Assembly (NCBI RefSeq): GCF_019049105.1 | Contig: NZ_JAHQZR010000005.1 | Span: 124,001-188,000, forward strand | From: Leucobacter chinensis | Lineage (GTDB): Bacteria > Actinomycetota > Actinomycetes > Actinomycetales > Microbacteriaceae | Direction of reading: 5' to 3' | Length of the DNA stretch: 64,000 bases | Shown: one piece after another, positions 7,244 to 15,233 of the stretch | Numbering within the stretch: position 1 is the first letter of the stretch | How the letters are laid out: every line of letters starts with the position of its first letter | The notes under the pieces: model-generated | The model's input: the letters and a program-made list of their open reading frames with translations, nothing else | Database searches by the model: none | What the model was told of the DNA's origin: nothing | Position numbers and translations under genes: made by a program

Positions 7244-7810
7244 ATGAGTGAAGCGAGCGTCATAGCAATCATCGGTATTGGGGCAACTCTCATTGGCACC
7301 ATCGCAGGTGCTCTCATCTCTGCTCTCGTCATCGGTCACCACGCAAAGCAAGACAGGCTAGACACACGCCGTCAGGCGCAGCTTCGAAGTCTCACCAATA
7401 CAATCGCAGCGCTCAGAGAGTGGAGCAGCATCAGGCACACTAATGCGCTGTACATGGCTGCGTTAGACAGCTTTGAGGAGCTCGACGCTTATATGCGCGA
7501 CAGTGTTGATAGCTGGACAGCAACCGAGCTCCTAAGACTGAATCGAGAGAGCGAAAGAAGTCTCGCAGAGTCGCGCGTCATCGTTAAAGATAAGGAACTT
7601 GTGGACGCACTCGAGTGTGTTGTCAAGCTACGCAAGCACAGTACTGTCGAGCTACATAAATTTACTGAGGAGAATCTTCGCGAACGCGGAGACAAAGTTA
7701 AGAGAGCGGTAGCAGTCATAAGGGCACAAGAGGCATTTGAGGAAGGTCTCAAACGTCTAGAGACAGCTGCCCGGAACTCACTCGCGGTGTCAGTAAACCC
7801 CAGTCGCTAG
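7244..7810 (+). CDS. Membrane-anchored coiled-coil protein (element cargo)
   Basis: A 188-residue protein with one N-terminal transmembrane helix (residues about 6-30, IAIIGIGATLIGTIAGALIS) and a cytoplasmic helical, charge-rich remainder (LRLNRESERSLAESRVIVKD and onward). It stands after the capsid terminator with its own AGGATCAGGGC site, and its base composition is lower in GC than the core genes. The site at the element's right end is a usual place for lysogenic-conversion or anti-phage genes; membrane exclusion of other phages is a guess from topology only. Not recognised as a family. Confidence 0.7.
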   Translation: MSEASVIAIIGIGATLIGTIAGALISALVIGHHAKQDRLDTRRQAQLRSLTNTIAALREWSSIRHTNALYMAALDSFEELDAYMRDSVDSWTATELLRLNRESERSLAESRVIVKDKELVDALECVVKLRKHSTVELHKFTEENLRERGDKVKRAVAVIRAQEAFEEGLKRLETAARNSLAVSVNPSR

Positions 7811-7901
7811 TCAGTCGAAAGACCCCGAACCTCATCCCCGGCACCACCTAACAACGCCACACAGGCACACACCGGAGGAGCCCTCTCGCGGTCGGTGGTT
7901 T

Positions 7902-7917
7902 TCGTCAGTTTTGACGA
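7902..7917. repeat. Hairpin TCGTCA-GTTT-TGACGA near the right end
   Basis: Perfect 6-bp inverted repeat. The 11-mer GTCAGTTTTGA at 7905-7915 occurs again on the opposite strand at 8089-8099, which makes a 195-base inverted-repeat frame around the hairpin cluster. Confidence 0.5.
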
Positions 7918-7934
7918 TAAGCCTGCCGTGGGGG

Positions 7935-7956
7935 TTTTACTCGGTGTTGAGTAAAA
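7935..7956. repeat. Hairpin TTTTACTC-N6-GAGTAAAA
   Basis: Perfect 8-bp arms around GGTGTT. Lies in the gene-free stretch between the cargo gene and the attachment site. Confidence 0.55.
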
Positions 7957-8009
7957 GGTTTGGCATCATTTTGTTGGGGTCAACGAAATGGTGGGTGTGC
8001 AGTGTGGGA

Positions 8010-8030
8010 GGTCGCGTTTGAAACGCGACC
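8010..8030. repeat. Perfect 21-base palindrome GGTCGCGTTT-G-AAACGCGACC
   Basis: Ten-base arms around a single G, the most symmetric site in the gene-free stretch. Smaller hairpins follow at 8054-8068 (CGCAT-N5-ATGCG) and 8085-8095 (GTTTT-C-AAAAC). The size and centre suit a dimeric DNA-binding protein or a replication/attachment-region structure. Confidence 0.6.
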
Positions 8031-8286
8031 GTCTCATTCGCTCAGTTGGAGCTCGCATTTGAGATGCGTGATGTGTCTGGGCCCGTTTTCAAAACTGACC
8101 CTTGGCCTGGGGCGATTATGTTAGGCATGCACCTAAAACGTTCGCCCTTGGTCTGCACGTTGTTTTGGCAACATATTTGACAACAATTCGAGAGAAGTTG
8201 GCAAGATTCAACATGTTCGGCGTAATCGAAAAATGGCCTAATAACTACCCAAAGTTTGCTTAACTACTGGCGTAGTAGCCCTGAGG

Positions 8287-8312
8287 AGGTTCGATTCCTA
8301 TCTGGGGCACCA
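8287..8312 (+). repeat. tRNA 3'-end fragment: right attachment site (attR)
   Basis: GGTTCGATTCC (T-loop with its closing pairs) is followed by a CTGGGGC acceptor strand, discriminator A and CCA. Upstream bases do not form a T-stem (GGAGG against CCTAT), and no matching 5' acceptor (GCCCCAG) or anticodon arm lies within 90 bases, so it is a fragment. This is the classical mark left when an element integrates at a tRNA 3' end. The amino-acid identity cannot be told. Confidence 0.75.
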
Positions 8313-8332
8313 AAATATTCGGCTCAAACGCT

Positions 8333-8375
8333 GCCCCAAACAACTATTCACGGTATTCGTGAGGGGCTATTTTTG
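8333..8375 (+). terminator. Terminator behind the tRNA fragment
   Basis: An inner stem TCACG-GTATT-CGTGA (8348-8362) is enclosed by GCCCC (8333-8337) and GGGGC (8363-8367), and is followed by TATTTTTG. It probably served the original tRNA gene and now marks the chromosome side of the junction. Confidence 0.65.
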
Positions 8376-8889
8376 TGTTGCGCATCCATTTTGTGCACCG
8401 ATTCGTACTTGATATCGAGGCAGCAGCGCGTTGAACCCAATGGGTGGGCTTGGAAGTGATCGTCTCGAATTATTTGTCAACTCGACGACCCCACAATACT
8501 CAAACAAACGCCGCCGTATCCGGGTTTACCAACTCCCTCGGGACCCTTTGTCGATGACAGATTCGTTGATGAGATGAGCTTGGCTTTCTCCTGAAAATGC
8601 TTGCAGACGACTAAGCCGAGTGCAGCCTTTTGCTCAGGCTGAGCTTTTGCTTTGTGACACAGAGAGGCCGTTTACTGCACCGAACCCACAGCGACTAATA
8701 CGCAGACCAGTCTGGGGTATGAATCTTGTGACGACGGCAGAGTGAATGCCGACGAGCGAGCGTTGATCCACGATATCTCATTGGTGTCACCGTGTGTAGA
8801 ACAGAGCTTGCACACAAGGCCTATTGCTTTTCTGGAGATCGGCGAGTACGCTCTCGAATAACCGTTATTCTACAACAAGGGAGTTGAAG
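8376..8889. other. Gene-free chromosomal spacer before the transporter operon
   Basis: No ORF with coding character is seen on either strand. A short open frame at 8256-8459 crosses the attachment site and has no ribosome binding site. The last 100 bases must hold the promoter of the transporter operon, but no clear -35/-10 pair could be chosen. Confidence 0.5.
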
Positions 8890-10044
8890 ATGGGGAGTTC
8901 TCACGCGCTTGCTGAAGAGCGAACAATACCTGGTGTTGCTCGGGTATTTGTTCCTCCACTGATGTTTCAAGCTGTAGCGATTGGTGGAGCCTATGCCACA
9001 GGTCGCGAGATTATTGAGTTTGGCGGCGTCTATGGCGCTTACGGCTGGGCCGCCGGTGTCGGCATGGCTCTTCTGGGCGCCTTGCTTGGGTTTCTGGTGT
9101 ATGAAACGGCACGCAGGTATCAGCTTTTTGATTATCGAGCCATGATGAAACACCTCATTGGTCGTTTCTCGTGGCTATTCGACGTGATTTATATTCCATT
9201 TGCCGTCTTGATCATCGCGGTCTTGTCGTCGGCCACCGGCAATATCTTGCACGATACGTTGGGCTTCAACTACTGGGTCGGCGTGCTCGGCGTCATACTC
9301 CTCAGTGCCCTTGTGACGTTTCGCGGGACGGTACTCATCGAGCGCTTTAACGGCATCGGCACGATTTTGCTCATCGCTGGTTACGTCTTGTTCTCGTTGC
9401 TCGTGATCACAACACGGTGGGACGAGATGGTTGCCGTGTTTGCTGAGCAGAACCACTCACTCAAACCCGATGCAACACTGCTGGATGCGCTGTTCATGGG
9501 TATGATCTACGTTGGCCTTGGGTTTGTGATTTACCCGTCAACGCTGATGTCTGTACGGCATTTGAAGTCACGCAAAGACTCAATTGGTGCAGGAATTTTG
9601 ACCGGTGGCCTCTACGTTGTCCCATGGTTTCTCACGTTCTTTGCCCTCATGAGCTACTACCCTTCGGCAACGGTGTTTGACGCTCCTGTCCCGTGGCTGG
9701 TCATGCTCCAAGACGCGGGCGGGTGGATCGTCGTTGTGTACGGCCTGCTTGTCGGATGGACGTTGATCGCGACGGCCGTTGGTCTGGTGCAGTCGATTGT
9801 GCTGCGAGTTGACACCAACCTCAAAGAGTCGAAAGAGAAAAGGCTCAGCGGTGCGCAAAAGGCAGGGATCGTGTTTGGCGCTCTGATCGCTGGGATGATC
9901 CTTTCGCAGATTGGTATCGTTGATCTCATCGCAGTGGGCTACCTCATCGGCGCGGTACTGCTCATCGTCGTTTTCGGGATTCCGCTGTTCATTAAAGGAT
10001 CCAAGTACCTGCTCCCCAGAGCGGGGCGCGAAAACAAGGAGTAG
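8890..10044 (+). CDS. YkvI-family membrane transporter
   Basis: A 384-residue polytopic membrane protein (about ten helices) of the uncharacterised YkvI group (COG3949) in the APC-type superfamily. The family signature is the broken first helix with GGAYATGREIIEFGG near residue 33. The start ATG 8890 follows AAGGGAG; an upstream ATG at 8824 has no such site. It is the first gene of the operon with two acyl-CoA ligases and an acyl-CoA carboxylase, so it most likely imports the acid that these enzymes use. The substrate of this family is not established. Confidence 0.85.
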   Translation: MGSSHALAEERTIPGVARVFVPPLMFQAVAIGGAYATGREIIEFGGVYGAYGWAAGVGMALLGALLGFLVYETARRYQLFDYRAMMKHLIGRFSWLFDVIYIPFAVLIIAVLSSATGNILHDTLGFNYWVGVLGVILLSALVTFRGTVLIERFNGIGTILLIAGYVLFSLLVITTRWDEMVAVFAEQNHSLKPDATLLDALFMGMIYVGLGFVIYPSTLMSVRHLKSRKDSIGAGILTGGLYVVPWFLTFFALMSYYPSATVFDAPVPWLVMLQDAGGWIVVVYGLLVGWTLIATAVGLVQSIVLRVDTNLKESKEKRLSGAQKAGIVFGALIAGMILSQIGIVDLIAVGYLIGAVLLIVVFGIPLFIKGSKYLLPRAGRENKE

Positions 10045-10047
10045 CTC

Positions 10048-10671
10048 ATGCAGCAACCCAGTCAGCCCGATAACGAAACCCGTGACAAGATTCTGCACAC
10101 CGCAGCGAGGTTATTTCTCGAGCGCGGTTTTGCAAAGACAAAAGTTATCGATATTGCGCGAGCAGCCGGCATAACACCAGCCACGATGTACTGGCACTTC
10201 GAGTCAAAAGGTGAGCTTTTATTCGAGTACCTGAAAGCGAATCTCGAAGAGTTTAATGCCCGGCTTGAAGCTGCAGTCTCGGGAGTTGAAGACCCCGTGC
10301 ACCGCTTACGAACCATTGCGATTGCTCACACCGCTGTGCAATTGAACTTTCGGGATCAGGCGAAAGTCGTGCTGAATATGACGAGAGCTTCTGCTGATCT
10401 TATCGCTGCACTGCCATCTGACAAGACTGCCGAGATCGAAGATCTGCTCCGCGCCTATCTCAATATGGTTCGCCAGACCGTTCGTCTCGGTATTGAAAGC
10501 AATGTTTTCCATACCCCCGATGTCAATGCTTTGACGTTCGCCGTTGTAAATATGTGCGAGACAACCCCGTTGTGGTTTAAGCCGGAGGGCGCTCTCAGCG
10601 TCGACGAGGCAGCTGCAGCAAACGGTGAGTTCGCAGTTCGCATGGCGACCGGGCGCGGTGACATCACCTAA
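10048..10671 (+). CDS. TetR/AcrR-family regulator of the carboxylase operon
   Basis: A 207-residue regulator. Residues about 12-58 are the TetR helix-turn-helix (ILHTAARLFLERGFAKTKVI, then ITPATMYWHFESKGELLFEY); the rest is an all-helical ligand domain like that of fatty-acid and acyl-CoA-sensing members. ATG follows AAGGAG, three bases after the transporter stop. Being inside the operon it probably autoregulates it and answers to an acyl-CoA intermediate (inference). Confidence 0.88.
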   Translation: MQQPSQPDNETRDKILHTAARLFLERGFAKTKVIDIARAAGITPATMYWHFESKGELLFEYLKANLEEFNARLEAAVSGVEDPVHRLRTIAIAHTAVQLNFRDQAKVVLNMTRASADLIAALPSDKTAEIEDLLRAYLNMVRQTVRLGIESNVFHTPDVNALTFAVVNMCETTPLWFKPEGALSVDEAAAANGEFAVRMATGRGDIT

Positions 10672-10689
10672 GAGAAAGACCTTGAATCC

Positions 10690-13410
10690 ATGATTGATCA
10701 TTCGCCGCCTGAATCAGACGTACGGGGGCCACTTTACGATCTTGCTCAAGCGCTCGCAGCATCGCCAGATCGAGTGTTGCTGAAATGGGCTGGGCATACG
10801 ATGACGGTTGCTGAATTCGATCTTGCTGCGCGATCGTATGCACTTTTTCTGCGAGATCAAGGGGTGCAATCGGGCGATCGAGTGGCCTTAATGGCTGTGA
10901 ATTCGCACCTGATGCTCGCAGCGATGTATGGAATCTGGATGCTCGGAGCCGTTGAAGTCGCAGTGAACAGTGCCCTGAAAGGCCCGTTGCTCAAGCACGT
11001 GCTCGACGATAGCGACCCGGTCATGCTTATCGGCGACAAAGAGCTCTTTGCAACGGTTCACACAGAACGTCCTGAACTCCAATGTATTGATCTTAAGGCG
11101 ATGGCGCAGGTCACCCTCGAGAGTCTCGGTGAACCTCTCGAGGTGCCGTCTGCGACAACTCTCGCTTCGCTGCTGTACACCTCGGGTACCACCGGGGCCT
11201 CCAAAGGCGTCATGATTCCTCACGCATACTTTTCGTATTTTGGGGCCACACTGGGGTCAGTGATCGAGTTGACTGAGCGGGACACCTGCTATTTCACTCT
11301 GCCTTTCTTCCACGTTGATGCACACATCGCTTTGCCCGCCTGTTTGCGATGGGGCTCGGCGCTGGCCTTCGCTGAGAACTTTAGCGTGAGTGGCTTTTGG
11401 CGTGATTTCATGCGATTCGAGGCCACCTGGTTTGGGGCGGTTGGCTCGATGCTCTCGGCTCTCATCACAGTCGGTAAACCGCCGCAGGCTGCGCTGGAGC
11501 GGTTGCGTCTTGTTCTTGCAGCGCCAGTGCCACAAGAAGCTTTCGAGTGTTTTGAAGACGCTTGGGGGGTCCCGGTGCTGCAGATGTACGGGCAAACCGA
11601 AGCAAACGGGCCGCTGTACTCGACCCTTGAGCATCGCCGTCGGGGTGCGATGGGCGCTCCTATTTCAGGGTTCGCAGTGAGGGTCGTTAACGAATCGGGT
11701 GATGATGTTTCGCCCGGTAAACCAGGAGAGCTGCTGACGCTTCCGGCTCAGCCTTATGCGAGGACGTTGGGCTACTGGCGCAGGTCAGACGCTAACGCTC
11801 AGGCGTTCACTGACGGATGGTTTCATACCGGTGACCTTGTTCGGCAGGATGAAGACGGTTTCGTTTGGTACCTAGGACGCAAGAGCGACAGCTTGCGTCG
11901 AAGGGGTGAAAATATCTCGGCTTTCGAACTTGAAAGCGTGCTGGCGATGGCTCCAGGTGTGTGCACCGTCGCGGCAATCGGCGTGCATGATGCGCTCGGT
12001 GGTGAAGATGAAGTCAAGGCGGTTCTTGTCGTTGACGAGAGCTTTGACCTGAAACTATTCGGCGAGTACTGCCGCGCTTCGTTGCCGAGGTATGCGGTTC
12101 CCAGGTACGCCGAAATCGTTGAAGAATCTCAGATCGTGCGTGGGCCAGGAACTGGTTCGATCCAGAAGCACTTATTGCCGCAGGGCATAACCCAAGCGAC
12201 CGTCGAAGTTGACAATGCGCTCTATGAAAGGACAAAGAAGATGAAGGTTGTAGTTACCGGAGGGTCGGGCCGAGTTGGGGCACGCATCGTGTCTGAACTT
12301 CTCGCGCAGAACGGAATGGATGTCACGGTCGCTGACCGTGTCCGGCCTCGTGATGAAACGCTGAACTTTGTGGCGATTGATCTCGCCGAGCCGGCTAGCC
12401 TGCATGCAGCCTTCGCTGGAGCAGATGCGGTGATTAACGCTGCAGGACCTTTTGATCGCTGGGGCACAACGGTGCTTGACGCAGCGATTGAGAGCGGAAT
12501 CGATTACATCGATGTGTGTGATGACCCGGAGCCGACCCTTGAACTCCTGAAGCGAGACGCGGCTGCGAGGGAACGGGGTGTGCGAGCTGTGGTTGGGCTT
12601 GGCGTAAGCCCGGGACTGACAAACTTCCTTGCGGTTATCGCGAGTCAGCAACTCGATACCGTTGACACGTTAGCGACTTTTTGGGGTAACTCCGCAGAGG
12701 GCATGAGCATTGAGCAAGCCAGAGCGCAGAGCGAAGCGGTTGCTGCGTCATTCGATGCTGGCCGAGCCGCATATACACACCTGATCGTGCAGACTTCTTC
12801 GGAGGTTCCCGTATGGAGAAATCATGAAACGGTAGCCGAGCGTGCCTGGGTTCGTGCATATCGGGTGACGACATCGCAGAAGGCGACTGGGCTTTACCGC
12901 GTGATCGGCCACCCCGAACCAGTGACGCTTCCACGCACGATAGCGATGAGTGATTGTTTGAATATTGGCACTGTGAGCGCCGGGGTCGATCGCATTATGC
13001 TGCCGGTGCTTGATCGCGTTGCGGCGGGAGAAATTGATGCAGATGCTGCTCTTTCACAGATCGCCTCAGACATTCGTAAGGAGCCGGAGCGGTTGGCGAC
13101 CGCTCGAATTGGTGATGTACTGCCACGAAATATTGGGGCAGCTGCTGTCGGTACCCGAGACGGTGAGGCAGATGGAGTTGTTGTTTTTCCTGCTGGGCGT
13201 CTTGACGGATCGATGAGCCTTGAGACCGCTCGCCCCGCGGTCGTCGGTGCGGTAAACCTGAGGCAAGCCCAAGCGGGAGTGCACGCTCCTGAGACGGCTT
13301 TTGATGCAGAAAATTTTCTCGCCAGCTACGCAGAAATCTACTGGCAGGGTGGCAAAGCCTACCTCGTTGATGAGGCTGGGCCGAATGCCGTGCAGGAGGT
13401 TTCCAAATGA
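10690..13410 (+). CDS. Acyl-CoA ligase continuous with a saccharopine dehydrogenase-like reductase
   Basis: One open frame of 906 codons with two domains. Residues 1 to about 510 are an AMP-forming ligase of the ANL superfamily: P-loop LLYTSGTTGASKGV, YGQTEANGP, GWFHTGDL and RRGENISAFELE, with the catalytic Lys in GSIQKHLLP; the closest style is crotonobetaine/carnitine-CoA ligase. From Met518 (12241) a Rossmann domain starts (VVVTGGSGRVGARIVSELL) and continues as a saccharopine dehydrogenase-type oxidoreductase. AAAGGA lies nine bases before codon 518, so that domain may also, or instead, be made from its own start. The frame shows no stop between the domains. Substrates are unknown. Confidence 0.85.
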   Translation: MIDHSPPESDVRGPLYDLAQALAASPDRVLLKWAGHTMTVAEFDLAARSYALFLRDQGVQSGDRVALMAVNSHLMLAAMYGIWMLGAVEVAVNSALKGPLLKHVLDDSDPVMLIGDKELFATVHTERPELQCIDLKAMAQVTLESLGEPLEVPSATTLASLLYTSGTTGASKGVMIPHAYFSYFGATLGSVIELTERDTCYFTLPFFHVDAHIALPACLRWGSALAFAENFSVSGFWRDFMRFEATWFGAVGSMLSALITVGKPPQAALERLRLVLAAPVPQEAFECFEDAWGVPVLQMYGQTEANGPLYSTLEHRRRGAMGAPISGFAVRVVNESGDDVSPGKPGELLTLPAQPYARTLGYWRRSDANAQAFTDGWFHTGDLVRQDEDGFVWYLGRKSDSLRRRGENISAFELESVLAMAPGVCTVAAIGVHDALGGEDEVKAVLVVDESFDLKLFGEYCRASLPRYAVPRYAEIVEESQIVRGPGTGSIQKHLLPQGITQATVEVDNALYERTKKMKVVVTGGSGRVGARIVSELLAQNGMDVTVADRVRPRDETLNFVAIDLAEPASLHAAFAGADAVINAAGPFDRWGTTVLDAAIESGIDYIDVCDDPEPTLELLKRDAAARERGVRAVVGLGVSPGLTNFLAVIASQQLDTVDTLATFWGNSAEGMSIEQARAQSEAVAASFDAGRAAYTHLIVQTSSEVPVWRNHETVAERAWVRAYRVTTSQKATGLYRVIGHPEPVTLPRTIAMSDCLNIGTVSAGVDRIMLPVLDRVAAGEIDADAALSQIASDIRKEPERLATARIGDVLPRNIGAAAVGTRDGEADGVVVFPAGRLDGSMSLETARPAVVGAVNLRQAQAGVHAPETAFDAENFLASYAEIYWQGGKAYLVDEAGPNAVQEVSK

Positions 13411-14975
13411 GTTTCACCTGGAAAGAGGCGCTTGCGCGACTTGAATCTGAAAAGCAGATCGCGGCTGGGTTGGGTGGCGAAGCCAGGGTGCAACGACAGC
13501 ACGATCAGGGCAGACGGACTATCCGAGAGCGCATCGCGTCTCTTGCAGAGCAGTTCACTGAGGTAGGTGAGTTCGCTGGTTTTACTGAGCGTGATGCGGC
13601 AGGAAATCCCACCAGGCGACTGCCGTCAAGCTATGTGTGTGGTCTGGCTACGGTCGATGGCAGGGAAGTAGCTCTCGGGGGAGAAGACTTCACGGTTCGT
13701 GCTGGTGCCCCTCAAACCTATCTCGACAGATACAAAGGTGGCATGGGCGGGTTCGTCGAAGATCTCGCGAGTGAATATAAGATTCCTCTGGTCTTATTCA
13801 TGGAAGGCATCGGCGGCGACGTCTCATCGCAAGACGAAGTGGGGCACTCATACTTGGTGAGTTCGCTGAGCTGGAAGCGGAGCATCGATCTTCTCGGAGA
13901 AGTTCCGGTGCTCGTCGCAGTGCTGGGCTCCGCTGCCGGTGGAACCGCAGGGAGATCGGTTCTCAGCCACTTCAGCGTGATAAGCGAAGGTAGCGTGCTC
14001 TTCGCCGGAGGGCCGCCTGTGGTTAAACGGGCTCTTGGGCGTGACGTTCATAAACATGATCTTGGCGGGGCTGCCATGCATACCTCTGTGTCTGGTGCCA
14101 TCGATAACCTAGCCACCGATGAAACAGACGCGATTCAGCAGATCAGAACCGTTCTGAGCTATCTGCCACAGAACGTTTGGGAGTTACCAGCGAGAGGTGA
14201 ACGCGATGATCCAGTTGACCGGTCATGCGATGAAATTCTCGACATTATCCCTGAGAACCGGCGTAGACCTTACCAAATGCGTAAGGTCATGGAAGCCATT
14301 GCCGACCGAGATTCGTTTTTTGAGATGGGGGCTGGGTGGGGCAGTGCGATTATTACCGCGTTTGCCCGCATTGACGGTATCTCTGTGGGGCTGATTGGAA
14401 ATAACCCAATGCACTTAGCGGGCGCGCTCGATGCCTCTGCCGCAGAGAAACAAGTTCGATTTACTGACCTGTGTAATACGTTTCATTTGCCGATCGTCAA
14501 CTTCGTCGATGTTCCAGGTTTTATGGTGGGGCCAGACGCGGAGCGTGCAAACGTTGTGCGTTGGGGCATGCGCACAATTCAAGCGCTCGTCGAGGCTGAA
14601 GTTCCTATTGTGACGATTCATGTGCGCAAAGCCTACGGAATGGCAGTTTCAGCGACAGCCGATCCTGACGCGCTGGGGTTACGTATCGCTTGGCCGAGTG
14701 CTGAGTGGGGTGATATGCCGATTGAAGGTGGGGTTGAAGCTGGCTTTCGTCGCGAAATTGACGCTGCCGATGATCCTGATGCCTTTCGTCGTGAGATCGA
14801 GCAGCGCATGCTTGAGGCGGCTGACCCTTGGAAAACAGTTGAGGCTTTCGGCATGGAGATGATGATTGACCCGCGTGAAACTCGCGGCGTCATCGCCAAG
14901 TTTTTGAATGCGAGCCTTCACTCAATGCGAACAAAGCTTGGGCCGCGCCAAAAACCGTGGAGCATGCGCCCGTAA
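13407..14975 (+). CDS. Acyl-CoA carboxylase beta subunit (carboxyltransferase)
   Basis: A 522-residue carboxyltransferase of the propionyl/methylcrotonyl-CoA carboxylase beta type, which moves CO2 from carboxybiotin to an acyl-CoA. Both crotonase-fold halves are present: the N-half with FTVRAGAPQTYLDRYKGGMG and the oxyanion-loop GSAAGGTAGRSVLSH, the C-half with GLIGNNPMHLAGALDASAAE, FVDVPGFMVGPDAE and KAYGMAVSA. ATG overlaps the previous stop (ATGA). It pairs with the separate biotin carrier and biotin carboxylase downstream. The acyl substrate cannot be read from sequence. Confidence 0.9.
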   Translation: MSFTWKEALARLESEKQIAAGLGGEARVQRQHDQGRRTIRERIASLAEQFTEVGEFAGFTERDAAGNPTRRLPSSYVCGLATVDGREVALGGEDFTVRAGAPQTYLDRYKGGMGGFVEDLASEYKIPLVLFMEGIGGDVSSQDEVGHSYLVSSLSWKRSIDLLGEVPVLVAVLGSAAGGTAGRSVLSHFSVISEGSVLFAGGPPVVKRALGRDVHKHDLGGAAMHTSVSGAIDNLATDETDAIQQIRTVLSYLPQNVWELPARGERDDPVDRSCDEILDIIPENRRRPYQMRKVMEAIADRDSFFEMGAGWGSAIITAFARIDGISVGLIGNNPMHLAGALDASAAEKQVRFTDLCNTFHLPIVNFVDVPGFMVGPDAERANVVRWGMRTIQALVEAEVPIVTIHVRKAYGMAVSATADPDALGLRIAWPSAEWGDMPIEGGVEAGFRREIDAADDPDAFRREIEQRMLEAADPWKTVEAFGMEMMIDPRETRGVIAKFLNASLHSMRTKLGPRQKPWSMRP

Positions 14976-15014
14976 GCAAGGACGCTTTACACACTGATCA
15001 AAAAGGAGAAAGCC

Positions 15015-15233
15015 ATGCAATACATTCATTCAGAACTCACCGGGAGCGTTTGGAAAATACTAGTGCAGGCTGGCGACACAGTCGCTGCCGAGCAGGAAGT
15101 CATGATTCTAGAGTCGATGAAAATGGAGATTCCTGTCGTTGCTACCGGGTCGGGAACGGTTGTTGCTCTTGAGGTCGCCGAGAGCCAGGCGGTGAACACC
15201 GGGGACCTGCTCATGACGATCGAGGGGGCGTGA
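15015..15233 (+). CDS. Biotin carboxyl carrier protein (72 aa)
   Basis: A complete free-standing biotinyl domain. The biotin attachment site is ESMKMEIP with Lys36, and the two flanking Gly-rich turns (SGTVVALEVAES) are in place. AAAGGAG precedes the ATG. Its stop overlaps the following GTG start. In most actinobacterial acyl-CoA carboxylases the carrier is fused to the biotin carboxylase; here it is separate. Confidence 0.92.
   Translation: MQYIHSELTGSVWKILVQAGDTVAAEQEVMILESMKMEIPVVATGSGTVVALEVAESQAVNTGDLLMTIEGA

Larger units (their letters stand above)
7811..8286. other. Gene-free right arm of the element
   Basis: No believable reading frame with a ribosome binding site is seen. It holds the hairpin cluster (7902-8099) and two direct copies of TTGGCAA at 8165-8171 and 8198-8204, 33 bases apart, which would suit integrase arm sites next to the attachment core. 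Confidence 0.6.

Noticed and set aside
8215-8312. A complete tRNA gene
   Set aside because: The T-stem does not pair, and no 5' acceptor strand or anticodon arm was found; only the 3' end is present.
8256-8459. 67-codon open frame crossing the tRNA fragment
   Set aside because: No ribosome binding site, and it runs through the attachment site and the terminator; composition is not coding-like.
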